A stretch of 55,577 nt of DNA from the NCBI RefSeq assembly GCF_001039355.2, contig NW_019775733.1, forward strand, positions 48,875 to 104,451. The letters are read 5' to 3'. The notes under the pieces are model-generated. The model was not told the origin of the DNA, did no database searches, and worked only from the letters and a program-made list of their open reading frames with translations. The DNA comes from Lingula anatina (Eukaryota; Brachiopoda; Lingulata; Lingulida; Lingulidae). Below, in pieces: positions 55,500-55,577 of this stretch; position 1 is the first letter of the stretch; each line of letters opens with the position of its first letter. A program made the translations under genes and the position numbers.

Positions 55500-55577
55500 G
55501 GAAAAATGAAAAAGGATTCCCGGTTTCACAAAAGACTATCAGACAAACGATTAGTGAAGCGTTTGATGTTTGGATTA

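Overview
The window reads as nuclear DNA of a marine invertebrate animal. It is AT-rich, with short spliced exons, many transposon families and many short foldback elements. Host genes include a receptor tyrosine kinase with an FN3 ectodomain, small CARD-only proteins and a secreted AbfB-domain protein. I cannot name the species. Four single N bases (2638, 15676, 26632, 45591) look like contig joins, so five blocks may not be truly contiguous.

Layout. 1-2637: an old dispersed repeat, then a decayed Tc1-like transposon cut off at the first N. 3996-6960: seven exons of a receptor tyrosine kinase (FN3, membrane helix, juxtamembrane segment, kinase N-lobe and hinge); the catalytic-loop exon is not found. 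7228-15675: a Tc1 end remnant, a 41-bp tandem repeat, then a Maverick/Polinton (adintovirus-like) element of clearly higher GC. It carries a protein-primed family B DNA polymerase with an N-terminal zinc-finger region on the minus strand. On the plus strand it carries a BIR-domain (IAP-like) protein, a small Cys-rich ORF, a retroviral-type integrase with chromodomain, and three tightly packed virion-type genes ending in a major capsid gene cut by the second N. Polymerase 5' region and integrase are broken.

15677-37316: a repeat-rich stretch with several dispersed families, five C-rich minisatellite blocks counting those further right (one block is a near-identical copy across the third N), a solo LTR, MITEs, and three related segments holding a CARD-only gene (two full 122-codon copies and one with an in-frame 201-base deletion). 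37320-44837: a complete ISL2EU-type DNA transposon with a spliced THAP/DDE transposase on the plus strand and a spliced SAP/SWIM/YqaJ nuclease protein on the minus strand; I could define its ends by terminal inverted repeats and an AT duplication. 44838-53900: MITEs, minisatellites, a decayed L2/CR1-like reverse transcriptase, a foldback repeat and short tandem repeats. 54081-55154: a two-exon secreted AbfB-domain protein.

The most unusual signal is not a gene. The palindrome TAGGCCTA and close variants recur, and in three places comparison of paralogous repeat copies shows that a GGCCTA-like block of 6-7 bases has been inserted at a TA. That is what excision footprints of a TA-targeting transposon ending in GG...CC would look like.
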